Positions 23,034-32,848 of a stretch of DNA of 64,000 bases are shown here, in pieces. Both the position numbers and the translations under genes were made by a program. Source of the DNA: Isoptericola variabilis 225 (GTDB lineage Bacteria; Actinomycetota; Actinomycetes; Actinomycetales; Cellulomonadaceae); contig NC_015588.1 in the NCBI RefSeq assembly GCF_000215105.1, forward strand, positions 1,736,001 through 1,800,000, written 5' to 3'. The notes under the pieces are model-generated. The model was given only the letters and a program-made list of their open reading frames with translations, did not search any database and was not told the DNA's origin. Numbering within the stretch: the stretch's first letter is position 1; every line of letters begins with the position of its first letter.

Positions 23034-25729
23034 GCGCCCGTCAGGGCGCTGCGGACGCCCTCCTGGACGCCGTCCAGCGCGGCCGGGAGCGCGGCGGCGT
23101 CCGAGCCGCCGCCCTGCGCGAGGTCCGGCTTGCCGCCGCCCCCGCCGCCGAGCACGCCCGCCGCGGCCCTGACGAAGTCGCCCGCGCGCAGGCCCTTGTC
23201 GCGGGCGCCCGCGTTCGTCGCCACGACGATCAGCGGGCGTCCGCCCGCGACGCCGCCGACGGCGACGACCACCGGCTCCGCCTCGCCGAGACGCCCGCGC
23301 ACGTCGAGCGCGAGGGCGCGCAGGTCGTCCGCGGAGGCGACCTCGCCGGCGTCGTGCGTCACGACGCGGACGTCGCCGACGCGCGGCGCGTTCGCGGCGA
23401 GCGAGCCGGCCGCGGCGAGCAGCTGGCGCTGGCGCAGCGCGGCGAGCTCCTTCTCGGTCTCCTTGAGGCGCGCTATCAGCGAGCCGACACGGTCGGCGAG
23501 CTCGTCCGGGCGCGCGTTGAGCATGCCGGTGAGCTGGCCGACGAGCGCGTGCTCCTTGGCGTGGAAGCCGTAGGCGCCGTCGCCGACGAGCGCGTCGACG
23601 CGGCGCACGCCCGAGCCGATGGACGACTCGCCGAGCAGCGCGACGCGGCCGATCTCGCCGGTGGCCTTGACGTGCGTGCCGCCGCAGAGCTCGCGCGACC
23701 AGTCCCCGCCGATCGACACGACGCGCACGACGTCCCCGTACTTCTCGCCGAACAGCGCCATCGCGCCCAGCGCGCGCGCCTCGGCGATCGGCATCGTCGC
23801 GTCGGTGACCTCGAGGTTCTCGGTGAGCCGCGTGTTGACGCGCTCCTCGATCTCCGTCAGCGCCGACGACGGCACGGCCGACGGCGAGCGGAAGTCGAAC
23901 CGGACGCGGCTCGGGGCGTTCTCCGAGCCCGCCTGGGTCCGGTCGGGCCCGACCATCTCGTGCAGCGCCTTGTGGATCATGTGCGTCGCCGAGTGGGCGC
24001 GGCTGATCGCGACCCGGCGGCCCACGTCGATGCGTGCGGTGCCCGGGTCCCCGAGCGCCACCGTGCCCTCGACCAGGCGGCCGCGGTGGACCGACAGCCC
24101 GGCCACCGGCCGCTGGACGTCGTCGACCTCGATCGTGGCGCCGCCGTCGAGCACGATGGTGCCCTGGTCGGCGAGCTGGCCGCCGGCCTCGGCGTAGAAC
24201 GGGGTGCGGTCGAGCACGACCTCGACGTCGGCCGGGGCGGTCGCGGCCGGCGCCGGGACGCCGTCGACGAGCAGGCCGGCGACCTGGACGGCGGCCTCGG
24301 TGTCGGTGTACCCGAGGAACTCGACCGGCGAGCGCAGCTCCTTGGACAGCGTCTCGTAGGCGCGCAGGTCGGCGTGCCCGGTCTTCTTGGCGAGCGCGTC
24401 GGCGCGGGCACGCTGCTTCTGCTCCGCCATGAGCTCGCGGAACGCCTTCTCGTCGACCTGGACGCCCTGCTCGGCGGCCATCTCGAGCGTGAGGTCGATC
24501 GGGAAGCCGTAGGTGTCGTGCAGCTGGAACGCCTCGGCGCCCGAGAGCGTGGGCGTGCGGCCGTCGGCGGCGGACTTCGCCTTGCTCACGGCCGTGTCGA
24601 GGATCGTGGTGCCCTGCGCGAGCGTGCGCCGGAACGCCTCCTCCTCGGCGTAGGCGACGTCGCTGATGCGGCCGAACTCGGCCTCGAGCTCGGGGTACGA
24701 GGCCTTCATCGCGTCCTTCGAGACCGGCAGCAGCGACGGCAGCGCGACCTCGTCGACGCCGAGCAGGCGCACGGCCCGCACCGCGCGGCGCAGCAGGCGG
24801 CGCAGCACGTAGCCGCGGCCCTCGTTCGACGGGCGCACGCCGTCGCCGATGACCATGAGCGACGAGCGCACGTGGTCGGCGACGACGCGCATGCGCACGT
24901 CGTCCTCCGGGTCGGCGCCGTAGCGCTTGCCCGACAGCTCCTCGACGGTCGAGATGACGGGGAAGACCTCGTCGATCTCGTACATGTTCTCCTTGCCCTG
25001 GAGCAGGAACGCGATGCGCTCCAGGCCGGCACCGGTGTCGATGCTCTTGTGCTCGAGCTCGCCGAGCAGCGGGTAGTCCTTGCCCTGGCCCTCGCCGCGC
25101 ACGAACTCGTCGAAGACGAGGTTCCAGACCTCGAGGTAGCGGTCGCCACCCGGGTCCACGGTGCCGCCCTCGGCCTCGGGGCCGTACGCGGGACCGCGGT
25201 CGTAGTGCCACTCGGCGCACGGGCCGGCCGGGCCGGGCTGGCCCGTGTCCCAGAAGTTCTCCTCGCGCGGCAGGCGCACGACGTGCTTCGGGTCGATGCC
25301 CACGCCCTTGGTCAGGGCCTCGTACGCCTCGGCGTCCTTCTCCCAGATCGTCACCCACAGGCGGTCGCCGTCGAAGCCGTAGCCGCCCTTCGACTGCTCC
25401 GTCGTCAGCAGCTCCCACGCGAAGTCGATGGCCTCGCGCTTGAAGTAGTCGCCGAACGAGAAGTTGCCGTTCATCTGGAAGAACGTGCCGTGGCGCGTGG
25501 TGCGGCCGACGTTCTCGATGTCGTTGGTCCGGATGCACTTCTGCACGCTCGCGACACGCGGCCACGGCGCCTGCTCGGTGCCCAGGATGTACGGGATGAA
25601 CGGCACCATGCCGGCGATGGTGAACAGGATCGACGGGTCGGGCGAGACCAGGGGGACGCTCGGCACGAGCTCGTGCCCCTTCGACTCGAAGTAGTCGAGC
25701 CAACGCTGGCGGATCTCGGCGGTACGCAT
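23030..25729 (-). CDS. alaS: Alanyl-tRNA synthetase
   Basis: Charges tRNA-Ala and edits mischarged Ser/Gly. 899 residues, full length. The catalytic class II core begins MRTAEIRQRWLDYFESKGHE and contains TRHGTFFQMNGNFSFGDYFK. The editing domain has its zinc ligands in HSATHMIHKAL and CGGTHV. The C-Ala domain includes GGGGGGKPDLAQGGG near the end, a normal feature. ATG 25729 is chosen because the family's first conserved residues begin there; the frame's upstream extension is not conserved. It is downstream of two small membrane-protein genes after a 95-base gap. Confidence 0.97.
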   Translation of the reverse strand: MRTAEIRQRWLDYFESKGHELVPSVPLVSPDPSILFTIAGMVPFIPYILGTEQAPWPRVASVQKCIRTNDIENVGRTTRHGTFFQMNGNFSFGDYFKREAIDFAWELLTTEQSKGGYGFDGDRLWVTIWEKDAEAYEALTKGVGIDPKHVVRLPREENFWDTGQPGPAGPCAEWHYDRGPAYGPEAEGGTVDPGGDRYLEVWNLVFDEFVRGEGQGKDYPLLGELEHKSIDTGAGLERIAFLLQGKENMYEIDEVFPVISTVEELSGKRYGADPEDDVRMRVVADHVRSSLMVIGDGVRPSNEGRGYVLRRLLRRAVRAVRLLGVDEVALPSLLPVSKDAMKASYPELEAEFGRISDVAYAEEEAFRRTLAQGTTILDTAVSKAKSAADGRTPTLSGAEAFQLHDTYGFPIDLTLEMAAEQGVQVDEKAFRELMAEQKQRARADALAKKTGHADLRAYETLSKELRSPVEFLGYTDTEAAVQVAGLLVDGVPAPAATAPADVEVVLDRTPFYAEAGGQLADQGTIVLDGGATIEVDDVQRPVAGLSVHRGRLVEGTVALGDPGTARIDVGRRVAISRAHSATHMIHKALHEMVGPDRTQAGSENAPSRVRFDFRSPSAVPSSALTEIEERVNTRLTENLEVTDATMPIAEARALGAMALFGEKYGDVVRVVSIGGDWSRELCGGTHVKATGEIGRVALLGESSIGSGVRRVDALVGDGAYGFHAKEHALVGQLTGMLNARPDELADRVGSLIARLKETEKELAALRQRQLLAAAGSLAANAPRVGDVRVVTHDAGEVASADDLRALALDVRGRLGEAEPVVVAVGGVAGGRPLIVVATNAGARDKGLRAGDFVRAAAGVLGGGGGGKPDLAQGGGSDAAALPAALDGVQEGVRSALTGA

Positions 25730-25824
25730 GGTGTCCTTCGTGGTGTGTGCTGGGTGGCGGGCGGGCCGCAGGCGGTCCTCGGCCCATTGTCCCGCCTGCC
25801 GGGAGGTGGTCGGGACGGGGTGTC

Positions 25825-26211
25825 TCAGAACGAGTAGCCGAGCTCGGCCTCGTCGGCCGCGATCTCGGCCTCGACGTCGCGCGGCACCGACGCGTGGCGG
25901 CCGACGGCGGACCGCCCCGGGCGGACGGTGGACGCGCGCAGCCCGCTCGCGCGCACGTCGTCGGGGTCGGGCTGGCCCTCGGCGAGCAGCGCCGCGGTGA
26001 GCTCGGCCTCGCGCCGGGCGCGCGCCGTCGTGAACTCGCTGCGGAAGGCGCCCACGAAGGTCTCGGCGCGGTGCCCGAGGTCCTGCGCCGTGCGCTCGGC
26101 GCGGTCGACGACCGCCTCGGGCGCGTACTGCGCGACGAGACGCTTGCCGCGGCGGATGACGACGACCGTGATCGTCACGCCGACGCCGACCCAGAACAGG
26201 CGGCGCATCAC
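25825..26211 (-). CDS. Small membrane-anchored protein of the actinobacterial alaS neighbourhood (DUF6167-like)
   Basis: 128 residues. One N-terminal hydrophobic segment (RLFWVGVGVTITVVVI) is followed by a charged, Ala/Arg/Glu-rich helical region and an acidic C-terminus ending GYSF. Actinobacteria regularly have such a gene between a DUF948 protein and alaS; function unknown. The GTG at 26211 is preferred over the ATG at 26208 because AGGAGG lies seven bases before it and GTGA overlaps the DUF948 stop. Confidence 0.75.
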   Translation of the reverse strand: MMRRLFWVGVGVTITVVVIRRGKRLVAQYAPEAVVDRAERTAQDLGHRAETFVGAFRSEFTTARARREAELTAALLAEGQPDPDDVRASGLRASTVRPGRSAVGRHASVPRDVEAEIAADEAELGYSF

Positions 26212-26582
26212 CGGCGACCCTCCTCGCGAGCGGTGCGCGACGCACCCGCGAACGCCTGGCGGACCGCGTAGGAGAACGCCGCGACCTTGACCAGCGGACG
26301 GCCCAGCGTCGCGGCGTACAGCCCGGCGAGCGCGGACACGTTCTCGCTCACCTGCGCGGCCGACGTCGTGATCGTGTCGACCTTGACGAGCTGCTCGTTG
26401 GCGGACGCGACGGTCGTGGCCGCCTCGTCGAGGATCGTCACCGAGTGCTCCGTGACCTCGCGGACGCTGCGCGAGAGCTCGTCGAGCACCCGCCCGAGCT
26501 TGACGAGCGGCACCGCGAGCACGCCCACGAGCAGCACGAACGCGACGGCGGCGATGAGGCCTGCCACGTCACCTGCGGTCAT
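26208..26582 (-). CDS. DUF948-type membrane protein
   Basis: 124 residues. An N-terminal transmembrane helix (about 6-28, GLIAAVAFVLLVGVLAVPLV) is followed by a coiled-coil-like stretch (LDELSRSVREVTEH ... TVASANEQLVKVDTITTSAAQV), a short hydrophobic part near residue 95, and a basic tail. This layout matches DUF948 proteins. It opens the small-membrane-protein/alaS/ruvX/mltG/aroE unit behind a good TATAGG promoter box. Function unknown. Confidence 0.8.
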   Translation of the reverse strand: MTAGDVAGLIAAVAFVLLVGVLAVPLVKLGRVLDELSRSVREVTEHSVTILDEAATTVASANEQLVKVDTITTSAAQVSENVSALAGLYAATLGRPLVKVAAFSYAVRQAFAGASRTAREEGRR

Positions 26583-26635
26583 CAGATCTCTCCTCGCTCG
26601 GGTGAACTGCTCCGGTGGAGCACGACGTCGGTCAC

Positions 26636-26641
26636 CCTATA
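26636..26641 (-). promoter_or_regulatory. -10 of the DUF948-alaS-ruvX-mltG unit
   Basis: TATAGG on the minus strand, within GGGATATAGGGTG, about 54 bases before the DUF948 ATG. It lies just beyond the rpsD terminator, so it begins a new transcription unit. Confidence 0.6.
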
Positions 26642-26652
26642 TCCCGGGACGG

Positions 26653-26694
26653 CGGACGCCCCGCCCCCCGCGCGAGCGGGTGACGGGGCGTCCG
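26653..26694 (-). terminator. rpsD terminator hairpin
   Basis: Outer perfect 11-base arms CGGACGCCCCG / CGGGGCGTCCG (26653-26663 and 26684-26694), with an inner CCCGC/GCGGG stem. It lies about 30 bases downstream of the rpsD stop, with no U-tract. Confidence 0.8.
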
Positions 26695-26724
26695 AGGTCG
26701 TGCGTCGCGGCGAGCCGCGGTGCG

Positions 26725-27351
26725 TCAGCGAGCGTAGAACTCGACGACGAGCTGCACGTCGCAGGTCACGGGGACCTCGGCGCGCTTCGGCTTGCGCGCC
26801 AGCGTCGCGGTGAGCTTCTCGAGCTGGACGTCCAGGTAGCCCGGGACGGCCGGCAGGACGTCGCGGTGCGCGCCGGCGGCGGCGACCTGGAACGGCGTCG
26901 TGGCCTGCGACTTGGGCTTGACCTGGATGGTCTGGCCCGGCTTCACGCGGAACGACGGGCGGTCGACGATCTTGCCGTCGACGAGGATGTGGCGGTGCGT
27001 CACGGCCTGGCGCGCCTGCAGGATGGTGCGGGCGAAACCGGCGCGCAGCACGAGCGCGTCGAGGCGGGTCTCGAGGTCCTCGACCATGACCTCACCGGTC
27101 AGGCCCGGGTGCTTGCGGGCGTTCTCGTAGACCTTGACGAGCTGCTTCTCGCGCAGCGCGTACTGGGCGCGCAGACGCTGCTTCTCGCGCAGGCGGACCG
27201 CGTAGTCCGACTCGGTGCGGCGGCGGGCGCGGCCGTGCTCACCGGGCGGGTACGGGCGCTTCTCGAAGTGCTTGACGGCCTTGGGCGTGAGCGCGAGGCC
27301 GAGGGCGCGGCTCAGGCGGACCTGGCGGCGCGAACGGGTCACAGAGGTCAC
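26725..27351 (-). CDS. rpsD: 30S ribosomal protein S4
   Basis: Primary 16S rRNA-binding protein, needed for small-subunit assembly. 208 residues. It begins [20 protein letters not shown], followed by [19 protein letters not shown]. An S4 RNA-binding domain spans about residues 98-160 ([20 protein letters not shown], then [20 protein letters not shown]). The N-terminus lacks a zinc-binding CxxC motif, so this is the Cys-minus (C-) form. It is a stand-alone gene here, outside the alpha operon, as in many Micrococcales. GTG 27351 is chosen because it gives the family's N-terminus, with AGGAAG upstream. Confidence 0.96.
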   Translation of the reverse strand: MTSVTRSRRQVRLSRALGLALTPKAVKHFEKRPYPPGEHGRARRRTESDYAVRLREKQRLRAQYALREKQLVKVYENARKHPGLTGEVMVEDLETRLDALVLRAGFARTILQARQAVTHRHILVDGKIVDRPSFRVKPGQTIQVKPKSQATTPFQVAAAGAHRDVLPAVPGYLDVQLEKLTATLARKPKRAEVPVTCDVQLVVEFYAR

Positions 27352-27385
27352 TGTGCTTCCTGTCCTGTCGTGATGGATGAGGTCA

Positions 27386-27438
27386 CACCCGGGACGAGCC
27401 GGGTGCGGGACCAGCCGAAGGAGCACCTCGCGGTGCTC
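27386..27438 (-). promoter_or_regulatory. Two stable hairpins in the rpsD leader
   Basis: CACCCGG-N6-CCGGGTG (27386-27405) and GAGCACC-TCGC-GGTGCTC (27421-27438), both with perfect 7-base stems, lie between the predicted rpsD promoter and its start codon. S4 autoregulates its mRNA in other bacteria by binding a structured leader, so these are candidates for such a site. I cannot match them to a known leader motif. Confidence 0.4.
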
Positions 27439-27482
27439 ACGGGGCCGAGGTCCCAGGCGGTCGCCGGAAAGGCAACCGGACC

Positions 27483-27488
27483 ATCCTA
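27483..27488 (-). promoter_or_regulatory. Probable -10 of the rpsD promoter
   Basis: TAGGAT on the minus strand, about 130 bases before the rpsD GTG. Transcription would start near 27476, giving a leader that includes both hairpins. The -35 region is G-rich and unremarkable. Confidence 0.5.
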
Positions 27489-27520
27489 GCCCATCCCGCC
27501 GGGGCCCCTCTCCCTCCCCT

Positions 27521-27616
27521 CGAGGTAGCGATCCGTCGTCGAGGTAGCGACCTGTCGCACTCTCAGCCACCTCTGGAGACGTCTGGTCGCTATCTCGACG
27601 ACGGATCGCTATCTCG
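27521..27616. repeat. Long inverted repeat (2 x 32 bases), copy 1, at the 3' end of the AbiEi/DUF559-like gene
   Basis: Left arm 27521-27552 begins CGAGGTAGCGATCC; right arm 27585-27616 is its complement except at two positions. Both differences are of the type that still pair as G-U in RNA, so a full 32-base-pair stem with a 32-base loop is possible. Each arm is itself built of two related 13-base half-units (CGAGRTAGCGAYC). The stop codon TAG of the neighbouring gene lies inside the right arm. A related, partly decayed copy lies at 28682-28758. Confidence 0.85.
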
Positions 27617-28583
27617 CGCCGCGCAGCCGAGCACGGGCACGACGACGCGCCGCGTCCACCCGGCGCAGCAGCGCCTCGGGGTCGTCCAGGTCCGCCCAGG
27701 AGACACGGATGAGGATCCACCCCGCCTCGACGAGCGCGTCGTGGCGACGCTTCTCCTCGTACAGCACCTGCTCCAGCTGCGCCGGAGGCAGGCCCGCGTA
27801 CTTGAGCCGACCGTCGAACTCGAAGCCCACCTGGAGGTCGGGCCACCCGAGGTCGACCCACCGCTCCCCCGCCCACGTCTCCACCGGGATGGCGGCGTCC
27901 GGGTACGGAAGCCCTGCGGAGAGGAGCATCCACCTCAGTCGGGCCTCACCCGGCGACTCGACGCGACCGTCGGCGACGTCGAGCACCCGTCGGGCGGACC
28001 GCACCCCGCGTCTGCCCGTGGACTCCTTGAGGATCGCCGCCACGAGTGCGCCGTCGCACCCGATCCGCAGCGCCGACTCGACGACGACGATGGCCTGGTC
28101 GCCGGGCAGGGAGCGGGCGCAGTCGACGACCGTGCGCTCGAGCGTCGTGACCGGCACGTCGCCCAGCAAGGTGCGGTCCCGCTCGGGAAGGTCCGTCCAG
28201 TGCCGGCGGACCGGGCCGGCGCTCGCCCTGACGTCCGGCGGGTGCAGCTGCGTGATCTCGGCCGTCGCCCCCAGACGGTAGGTCCAGCAGCCCCACAGCA
28301 GCGCGGCGCTCGTGTGGCTCACCCACAGGTCCGTACGAAGGGACGACAAGGTCGCCGCCAGGTTGACGAGGTGCTCGCGCTCCCGCCGCACCGCGACCGA
28401 CGCCGCCGGCAGCTGTCCGGCCGACTCGACGTAGATCCCGTGCCGGATCTTCCGGAGCTTTCCGCGTCGGTGACGCGCACCCACCTCGGCTTCTCGGTCG
28501 CGGCTCGACCGGATCACCTGCGGCAACGTGCGTCCCTGCGGGACGTCGCCACCTGGACGGCCGGGCGGGTGGTTCGTCTCCAT
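27609..28583 (-). CDS. AbiEi-like / DUF559 (endonuclease-fold) domain protein
   Basis: 324 residues. The N-terminal part (residues 25-60, [20 protein letters not shown] ... GIYV) looks like the winged-helix 'go-to-start' segment of AbiEi-type antitoxin-like proteins, with [15 protein letters not shown] in the middle. The C-terminal third has [21 protein letters not shown] and [20 protein letters not shown], the DUF559/Vsr-like nuclease-fold pattern with Asp and Glu in the right places. No AbiEii toxin gene is adjacent. The gene is bracketed by the inverted repeats and its stop codon lies in one of them. ATG 28583 is preferred; longer starts fall in the repeat. Mobility or defence is only inferred. 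Confidence 0.75.
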   Translation of the reverse strand: METNHPPGRPGGDVPQGRTLPQVIRSSRDREAEVGARHRRGKLRKIRHGIYVESAGQLPAASVAVRREREHLVNLAATLSSLRTDLWVSHTSAALLWGCWTYRLGATAEITQLHPPDVRASAGPVRRHWTDLPERDRTLLGDVPVTTLERTVVDCARSLPGDQAIVVVESALRIGCDGALVAAILKESTGRRGVRSARRVLDVADGRVESPGEARLRWMLLSAGLPYPDAAIPVETWAGERWVDLGWPDLQVGFEFDGRLKYAGLPPAQLEQVLYEEKRRHDALVEAGWILIRVSWADLDDPEALLRRVDAARRRARARLRGAR

Positions 28584-28681
28584 GGCGCCAGGCTGCACGG
28601 GGCAGGAGTCACCCCGTGCCGCACGCGCCCCCGCTCTGTGGACGACGGGTGCGTGTGGACGGTGTCTGATCCGCACCGCGC

Positions 28682-28758
28682 CGAGGTAGCGACCGATCGA
28701 CATCGGCACGCCCTGTCGTGGTGCCCCGTCGCTACGTCGGCGACGGATCGCTATCTCG
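28682..28758. repeat. Inverted repeat copy 2, partly decayed, between rarA and the AbiEi/DUF559-like gene
   Basis: The right arm 28727-28758 matches the 32-base unit of copy 1 at most positions. The left side keeps only the 13-base half-unit CGAGGTAGCGACC (28682-28694). The outer 11 bases of the two sides can pair. Between them is a separate GGCAC/GTGCC hairpin. I saw no further copies in the window. Confidence 0.75.
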
Positions 28759-28775
28759 CGGGGGTGGCAGAAACG

Positions 28776-30167
28776 TCAGCGGTCGAGGATCTCGCGGATG
28801 CGCTCCAATCGGTCGGCGACATGGCGCTCGTAGCCGCGGTCGCTGGGCGTGTAGTACCGCCGCCCGACGAGCTCGTCGGGCAGGTACTGCTGCGCGGCGA
28901 TCGCGTGCGGCTCGTCGTGCGAGTAGACGTACCCCTTGCCGTGCCCGATCTTCTCCGCGCCCGCGTAGTGCGCGTCGCGCAGGTGCGCGGGCACGACGCC
29001 GATGCGCCCGGCGCGCACGTCCTCCATCGCCGCGTTGATGCCGGCGTAGGCGCGGTTGGACTTGGGCGCCGTCGCGAGGTGGACGACGGCCTCGGCGAGC
29101 ACGATCCGCCCCTCGGGCATGCCGATGAGCTGGACGGCCTGCGCGGCGGCCACGGCGGTCTGCAGCGCGGAAGGATCGGCCATGCCGACGTCCTCGGCGG
29201 CCGAGATCACGAGCCGGCGCGCGATGAACCGCGGGTCCTCCCCCGCGGCGACCATCCGCGCGAGGTAGTGGAGCGCCGCGTCGACGTCCGAGCCGCGGAT
29301 CGACTTGATGAACGCGGAGATCACGTCGTAGTGCTGGTCGCCGTCGCGGTCGTACCGCACGGCGGCGACGTCGACCGCGCGCTCGACGGTCGCGAGGTCG
29401 ACCGTCACCGGCGTGCCGGACGTCGGGTCGGCGGTCGCCGCGCCGTCCGCGAGCGCCGCGCCGGCCGCGGCCTCGAGGATGGTGAGCGCCTTGCGGGCGT
29501 CGCCGCCGGCCATGCGCACGAGCTGGTCCTCGGCGTCGGCGTCGAGCGCGACGGCGTCGCCGAGCCCGCGCTCGTCGCTCACCGCGCGTCGTACGAGAGC
29601 GCGCACGTCGTCGGACGTGAGCGGCTTGAGCGTGAGCAGGAGCGAGCGGCTGAGGAGCGGCGAGTTGACGGAGAACGACGGGTTCTCGGTCGTCGCGGCG
29701 ACGAGCGTGACCCACCGGTTCTCGACGCTGGGCAGCAGGGCGTCCTGCTGGGTCTTGGAGAAGCGGTGCACCTCGTCGATGAACAGCACGGTCTCCTCGC
29801 CGCCGGTCGCGAGGCGGCGCCGGGCGTCCTCGACGACCTGGCGGACCTCCTTGACGCCCGCGGTGACGGCGGAGAGCTCGACGAACCGGCGTCCGGAGAC
29901 GGTCGCGACGAGGTAGGCGAGCGTGGTCTTGCCGACGCCCGGCGGGCCCCAGAGGATGACGGAGCCGGGGGCGGCGCGGCGGGCGGCCTCGTCCGCGGGC
30001 TCGACGAGGCGGCGCAGGGGCGAGCCGGGCACCAGCAGGTGCGCCTGGCCGGCGACCTCGTCGAGGGAGGCGGGCCGCATGCGGACCGCGAGGGGCGCGC
30101 CCGGCCCGGTGCGCGTGGTCACCGGCGTCCCGTGCTCACCGGTGGTCACGGCATCGAACAGATCCAT
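28776..30167 (-). CDS. rarA: Replication-associated recombination protein A (RarA/MgsA AAA+ ATPase)
   Basis: Clamp-loader-like AAA+ ATPase acting at stalled replication forks. 463 residues. Walker A is [11 protein letters not shown] (about residues 74-84), Walker B FIDEVHRF, sensor 1 AATTENPSF, with the arginine-finger region at SPLLSRSLL. The C-terminal MgsA tetramerisation part contains [20 protein letters not shown] and GGRR-like [23 protein letters not shown] box lies seven bases before the ATG, pointing to a leaderless transcript. A ruvABC cluster lies elsewhere in the window, but this gene stands alone. Confidence 0.95.
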   Translation of the reverse strand: MDLFDAVTTGEHGTPVTTRTGPGAPLAVRMRPASLDEVAGQAHLLVPGSPLRRLVEPADEAARRAAPGSVILWGPPGVGKTTLAYLVATVSGRRFVELSAVTAGVKEVRQVVEDARRRLATGGEETVLFIDEVHRFSKTQQDALLPSVENRWVTLVAATTENPSFSVNSPLLSRSLLLTLKPLTSDDVRALVRRAVSDERGLGDAVALDADAEDQLVRMAGGDARKALTILEAAAGAALADGAATADPTSGTPVTVDLATVERAVDVAAVRYDRDGDQHYDVISAFIKSIRGSDVDAALHYLARMVAAGEDPRFIARRLVISAAEDVGMADPSALQTAVAAAQAVQLIGMPEGRIVLAEAVVHLATAPKSNRAYAGINAAMEDVRAGRIGVVPAHLRDAHYAGAEKIGHGKGYVYSHDEPHAIAAQQYLPDELVGRRYYTPSDRGYERHVADRLERIREILDR

Positions 30168-30174
30168 GCGGCCC

Positions 30175-30180
30175 AGCCTA
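30175..30180 (-). promoter_or_regulatory. -10 box of a leaderless rarA promoter
   Basis: TAGGCT on the minus strand ends seven bases before the rarA ATG, with no Shine-Dalgarno between. It lies between rarA and the end of the upstream GNAT gene. Confidence 0.5.
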
Positions 30181-30200
30181 CGGACGCCCGCCGACAGCCC

Positions 30201-31064
30201 TCAGGGGCGCCAGCTCTCGAACTCCTGGGCGACCTCGTACCCGAGGCGGCGGTAGAGCCGGCGCGCGGTGTCGTTGTCGGCGTACATGCCGAGGGTGACC
30301 ATGGGTGCCTCGGCGAGGCCCTCGCGGGTCGCGACGGCGGTGACCGCGGCGGCGATCCCGCGTCCGCGCCAGGCGGGGTCGGTGCCGACCGACCCGAGCA
30401 CCCAGGGCTGGCCGGGCACCCGCCGCGAGGCGCCGACGACGCCGCGCAGCACGCCGTCGTGGTCGCGCCAGCCGAACCAGCGCGAGCGCGGCTCGTCGAC
30501 GGGCAGCTCGCCGTGCGGGTGCGCGACGGCGAGGCACTCGGCCACCTCGGCGCGCCCGTCCTCGCCCGCGAGCTCGACGACGCGGTCCTCGCCGGGCTGC
30601 GCCGGCGGTTCCGCCGTCGTCCCGAGCCAGTCCCAGGCGCCGGACGGCGGCCGGTCGAACGGCGCCGGGGCGTCGACGCCGCGTGCTGCGGCGAGCGCCG
30701 CGAGCGCCCGGTGCGTCCCGCGCGGCACCGACGTGCGCGTCACGGGGCCGAGCGCGCGCCCGTCGGCCCGCAGCTGCGCGTCGGCGTCGAGGACGAGCCG
30801 TGCGGCGGCGTCGGGCTCCCCGACGGCGAGCAGGCTGACGCCCGCGTCGTCGTGCTCGACGGCGAACGGCACGTCGGGCGCCTCGCCGTCGGTCCGCGCG
30901 CGCCAGCGCAGCCGGGCGAGCAGCGCGTCGTCGTCGAACCACACGTGCGTGGCGTCCCACCCGCGGCGGACGTTCTCCGCGACGACGACGGGGTGGGTCG
31001 CCCAGCGGGCCGGGAGGTCGACGCCCGCGAGCGCGATCCTCCCGGCTTCGAGCTGGAGGCTCAC
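30201..31064 (-). CDS. GNAT-family N-acetyltransferase
   Basis: 287 residues. The C-terminal half (about 170-285) is a GNAT domain: the acetyl-CoA-binding motif A reads [20 protein letters not shown] (R-G-R-G-I-A), followed by [20 protein letters not shown], the usual motif B. The N-terminal half is poorly conserved and may be a degenerate second GNAT domain or a substrate domain. The GTG start overlaps the aspS stop (GTGA), so it is co-translated with aspartyl-tRNA synthetase. The acceptor is unknown. Confidence 0.85.
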   Translation of the reverse strand: MSLQLEAGRIALAGVDLPARWATHPVVVAENVRRGWDATHVWFDDDALLARLRWRARTDGEAPDVPFAVEHDDAGVSLLAVGEPDAAARLVLDADAQLRADGRALGPVTRTSVPRGTHRALAALAAARGVDAPAPFDRPPSGAWDWLGTTAEPPAQPGEDRVVELAGEDGRAEVAECLAVAHPHGELPVDEPRSRWFGWRDHDGVLRGVVGASRRVPGQPWVLGSVGTDPAWRGRGIAAAVTAVATREGLAEAPMVTLGMYADNDTARRLYRRLGYEVAQEFESWRP

Positions 31065-32848
31065 TCCCCTGCGGCGGCCGCCGTGACGGCCTCGGGGACG
31101 ACGTCGACGCCGGCCTCCTTGCGCTGCTCCGGGGTGATCGGCGCGGGCGCGTCGGTGAGCGGGTCGTAGCCGCCGCCGGACTTGGGGAACGCGATGACGT
31201 CGCGGATGGACGGCGACTTCGTCAGCAGCGCGACGATGCGGTCCCAGCCGAACGCGATGCCGCCGTGCGGCGGGGCGCCGTACTTGAACGCGTCGAGCAG
31301 GAAGCCGAACTTCTCCTGCGCCTCGGCCGGGCCGATGCCCATGACCTGGAAGACGCGCTCCTGGACGTCGCGGCGGTGGATACGGATCGACCCGCCGCCG
31401 ATCTCGTTGCCGTTGCAGACGATGTCGTAGGCGTACGCCAGCGCGTTGCCCGGGTCCTCCTCGAAGCGGTCGACCCACTCTGGGTGCGGCGAGGTGAAGG
31501 CGTGGTGCACGGCCGTCCAGGCGGAGTGGCCGACCGCGACGTCGTCGTCCTCGCCCGTGGGCTTGAACAGCGGGGCGTCGACGACCCACACGAACGACCA
31601 GGCGTCCGGGTCGATCTGCCCGGTACGGTGCGCGATCTCGAGGCGGGCGGCGCCGAGCAGCGACCGGGCCTCCGACGTCTTGCCCGCGGCGAAGAACACC
31701 GCGTCGCCCGGCTGCGCGCCGGTCGCGGCGGCGAGGCCCTCGCGCTCGGCGTCGGACAGGTTCTTGGCGACGGGGCCGCCGAGGCTGCCGTCCTCGCCGA
31801 ACGTCACGTACGCCAGGCCGCGGGCGCCGCGCTGCTTGGCCCACTCCTGCCAGGCGTCGAACTGGCGGCGCGGCTGCGAGGCACCGCCGGGCATGACGAC
31901 GGCGCCGACGTACTCCGACTGGAACACCCGGAACGGGGTGTCCTTGAAGTACTCGGTCAGCTCGACGAGCGGGTTGCCGAAGCGCAGGTCGGGCTTGTCC
32001 GTGCCGTACAGGCGCATGGCGTCGGCGTAGGTGATGCGCTCGATCGGGGTGGGGACCTGGACGTCGACCAGCTTCCAGATCTCGGTGAGCAGCTCCTCGG
32101 TGAGGGCGATGACGTCGTCCTGGTCGACGAAACTCATCTCGACGTCGAGCTGCGTGAACTCGGGCTGGCGGTCGGCGCGGAAGTCCTCGTCGCGGTAGCA
32201 GCGCGCGATCTGGTAGTAGCGCTCGAGGCCGCCGACCATGAGGAGCTGCTTGAACAGCTGCGGCGACTGCGGCAGCGCGTACCAGGAGCCGGGCGCGAGG
32301 CGGGCCGGCACGAGGAAGTCGCGGGCGCCCTCGGGCGTCGACCGGGTCAGGGTGGGCGTCTCCACCTCGACGAAGTCGTGGCCGTCCAGGACGCGACGTG
32401 CCGCGGCGTTGACCTTGGCGCGCAGGCGCAGCGCGTGCGCCTGCTGCGGGCGGCGGATGTCGAGGTAGCGGTGCTTGAGGCGCGCCTCCTCGCCGACGGT
32501 CTCCGTGTCCGCGATCGCGGTCGAGACCTGGAACGGCAGCGGCGCGGACTCGTTGAGCACGACGACGTCGCGAGCGATGACCTCGATCTCGCCCGTGGCG
32601 AGGTTCGGGTTGGCGTTGCCCTCGGGGCGGCGCGAGACCTCGCCGGTCACCTGGAGCACGAACTCGGCGCGCAGCGGGTGGGCGACCGACTCGTCGCGGA
32701 TGACGACCTGGGCGATGCCGGAGGCGTCCCGCAGGTCGATGAAGGCCACTCCTCCGTGATCCCGGCGGCGATCGACCCACCCCGTGAGGGTGACGGTCTG
32801 GCCGATGTGCTCGGCCCGCAGTGAGCCGGCCGTGTGGGTGCGGAGCAC
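31061..32848 (-). CDS. aspS: Aspartyl-tRNA synthetase (bacterial type)
   Basis: 595 residues, bacterial length. An N-terminal OB anticodon-binding domain ([31 protein letters not shown]) is followed by a class II core with [34 protein letters not shown] and the motif 3 stretch [14 protein letters not shown]. The large bacterial GAD insertion lies between. GTG 32848 is chosen because AAAGGA precedes it and the product begins at the conserved residues. Whether it also charges tRNA-Asn cannot be decided here; no gatCAB genes are in view. A GNAT gene follows with a GTGA overlap. Confidence 0.96.
   Translation of the reverse strand: MLRTHTAGSLRAEHIGQTVTLTGWVDRRRDHGGVAFIDLRDASGIAQVVIRDESVAHPLRAEFVLQVTGEVSRRPEGNANPNLATGEIEVIARDVVVLNESAPLPFQVSTAIADTETVGEEARLKHRYLDIRRPQQAHALRLRAKVNAAARRVLDGHDFVEVETPTLTRSTPEGARDFLVPARLAPGSWYALPQSPQLFKQLLMVGGLERYYQIARCYRDEDFRADRQPEFTQLDVEMSFVDQDDVIALTEELLTEIWKLVDVQVPTPIERITYADAMRLYGTDKPDLRFGNPLVELTEYFKDTPFRVFQSEYVGAVVMPGGASQPRRQFDAWQEWAKQRGARGLAYVTFGEDGSLGGPVAKNLSDAEREGLAAATGAQPGDAVFFAAGKTSEARSLLGAARLEIAHRTGQIDPDAWSFVWVVDAPLFKPTGEDDDVAVGHSAWTAVHHAFTSPHPEWVDRFEEDPGNALAYAYDIVCNGNEIGGGSIRIHRRDVQERVFQVMGIGPAEAQEKFGFLLDAFKYGAPPHGGIAFGWDRIVALLTKSPSIRDVIAFPKSGGGYDPLTDAPAPITPEQRKEAGVDVVPEAVTAAAAGE

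Noticed and set aside
25730..25824. Possible alaS leader regulation
   Set aside because: The 95-base gap holds no T-box, strong hairpin or palindrome that I could see.
28584..28709. Longer N-terminus for the AbiEi/DUF559-like gene (ATG at 28709)
   Set aside because: The extra part translates inverted-repeat DNA and is not like the family; ATG 28583 is better.
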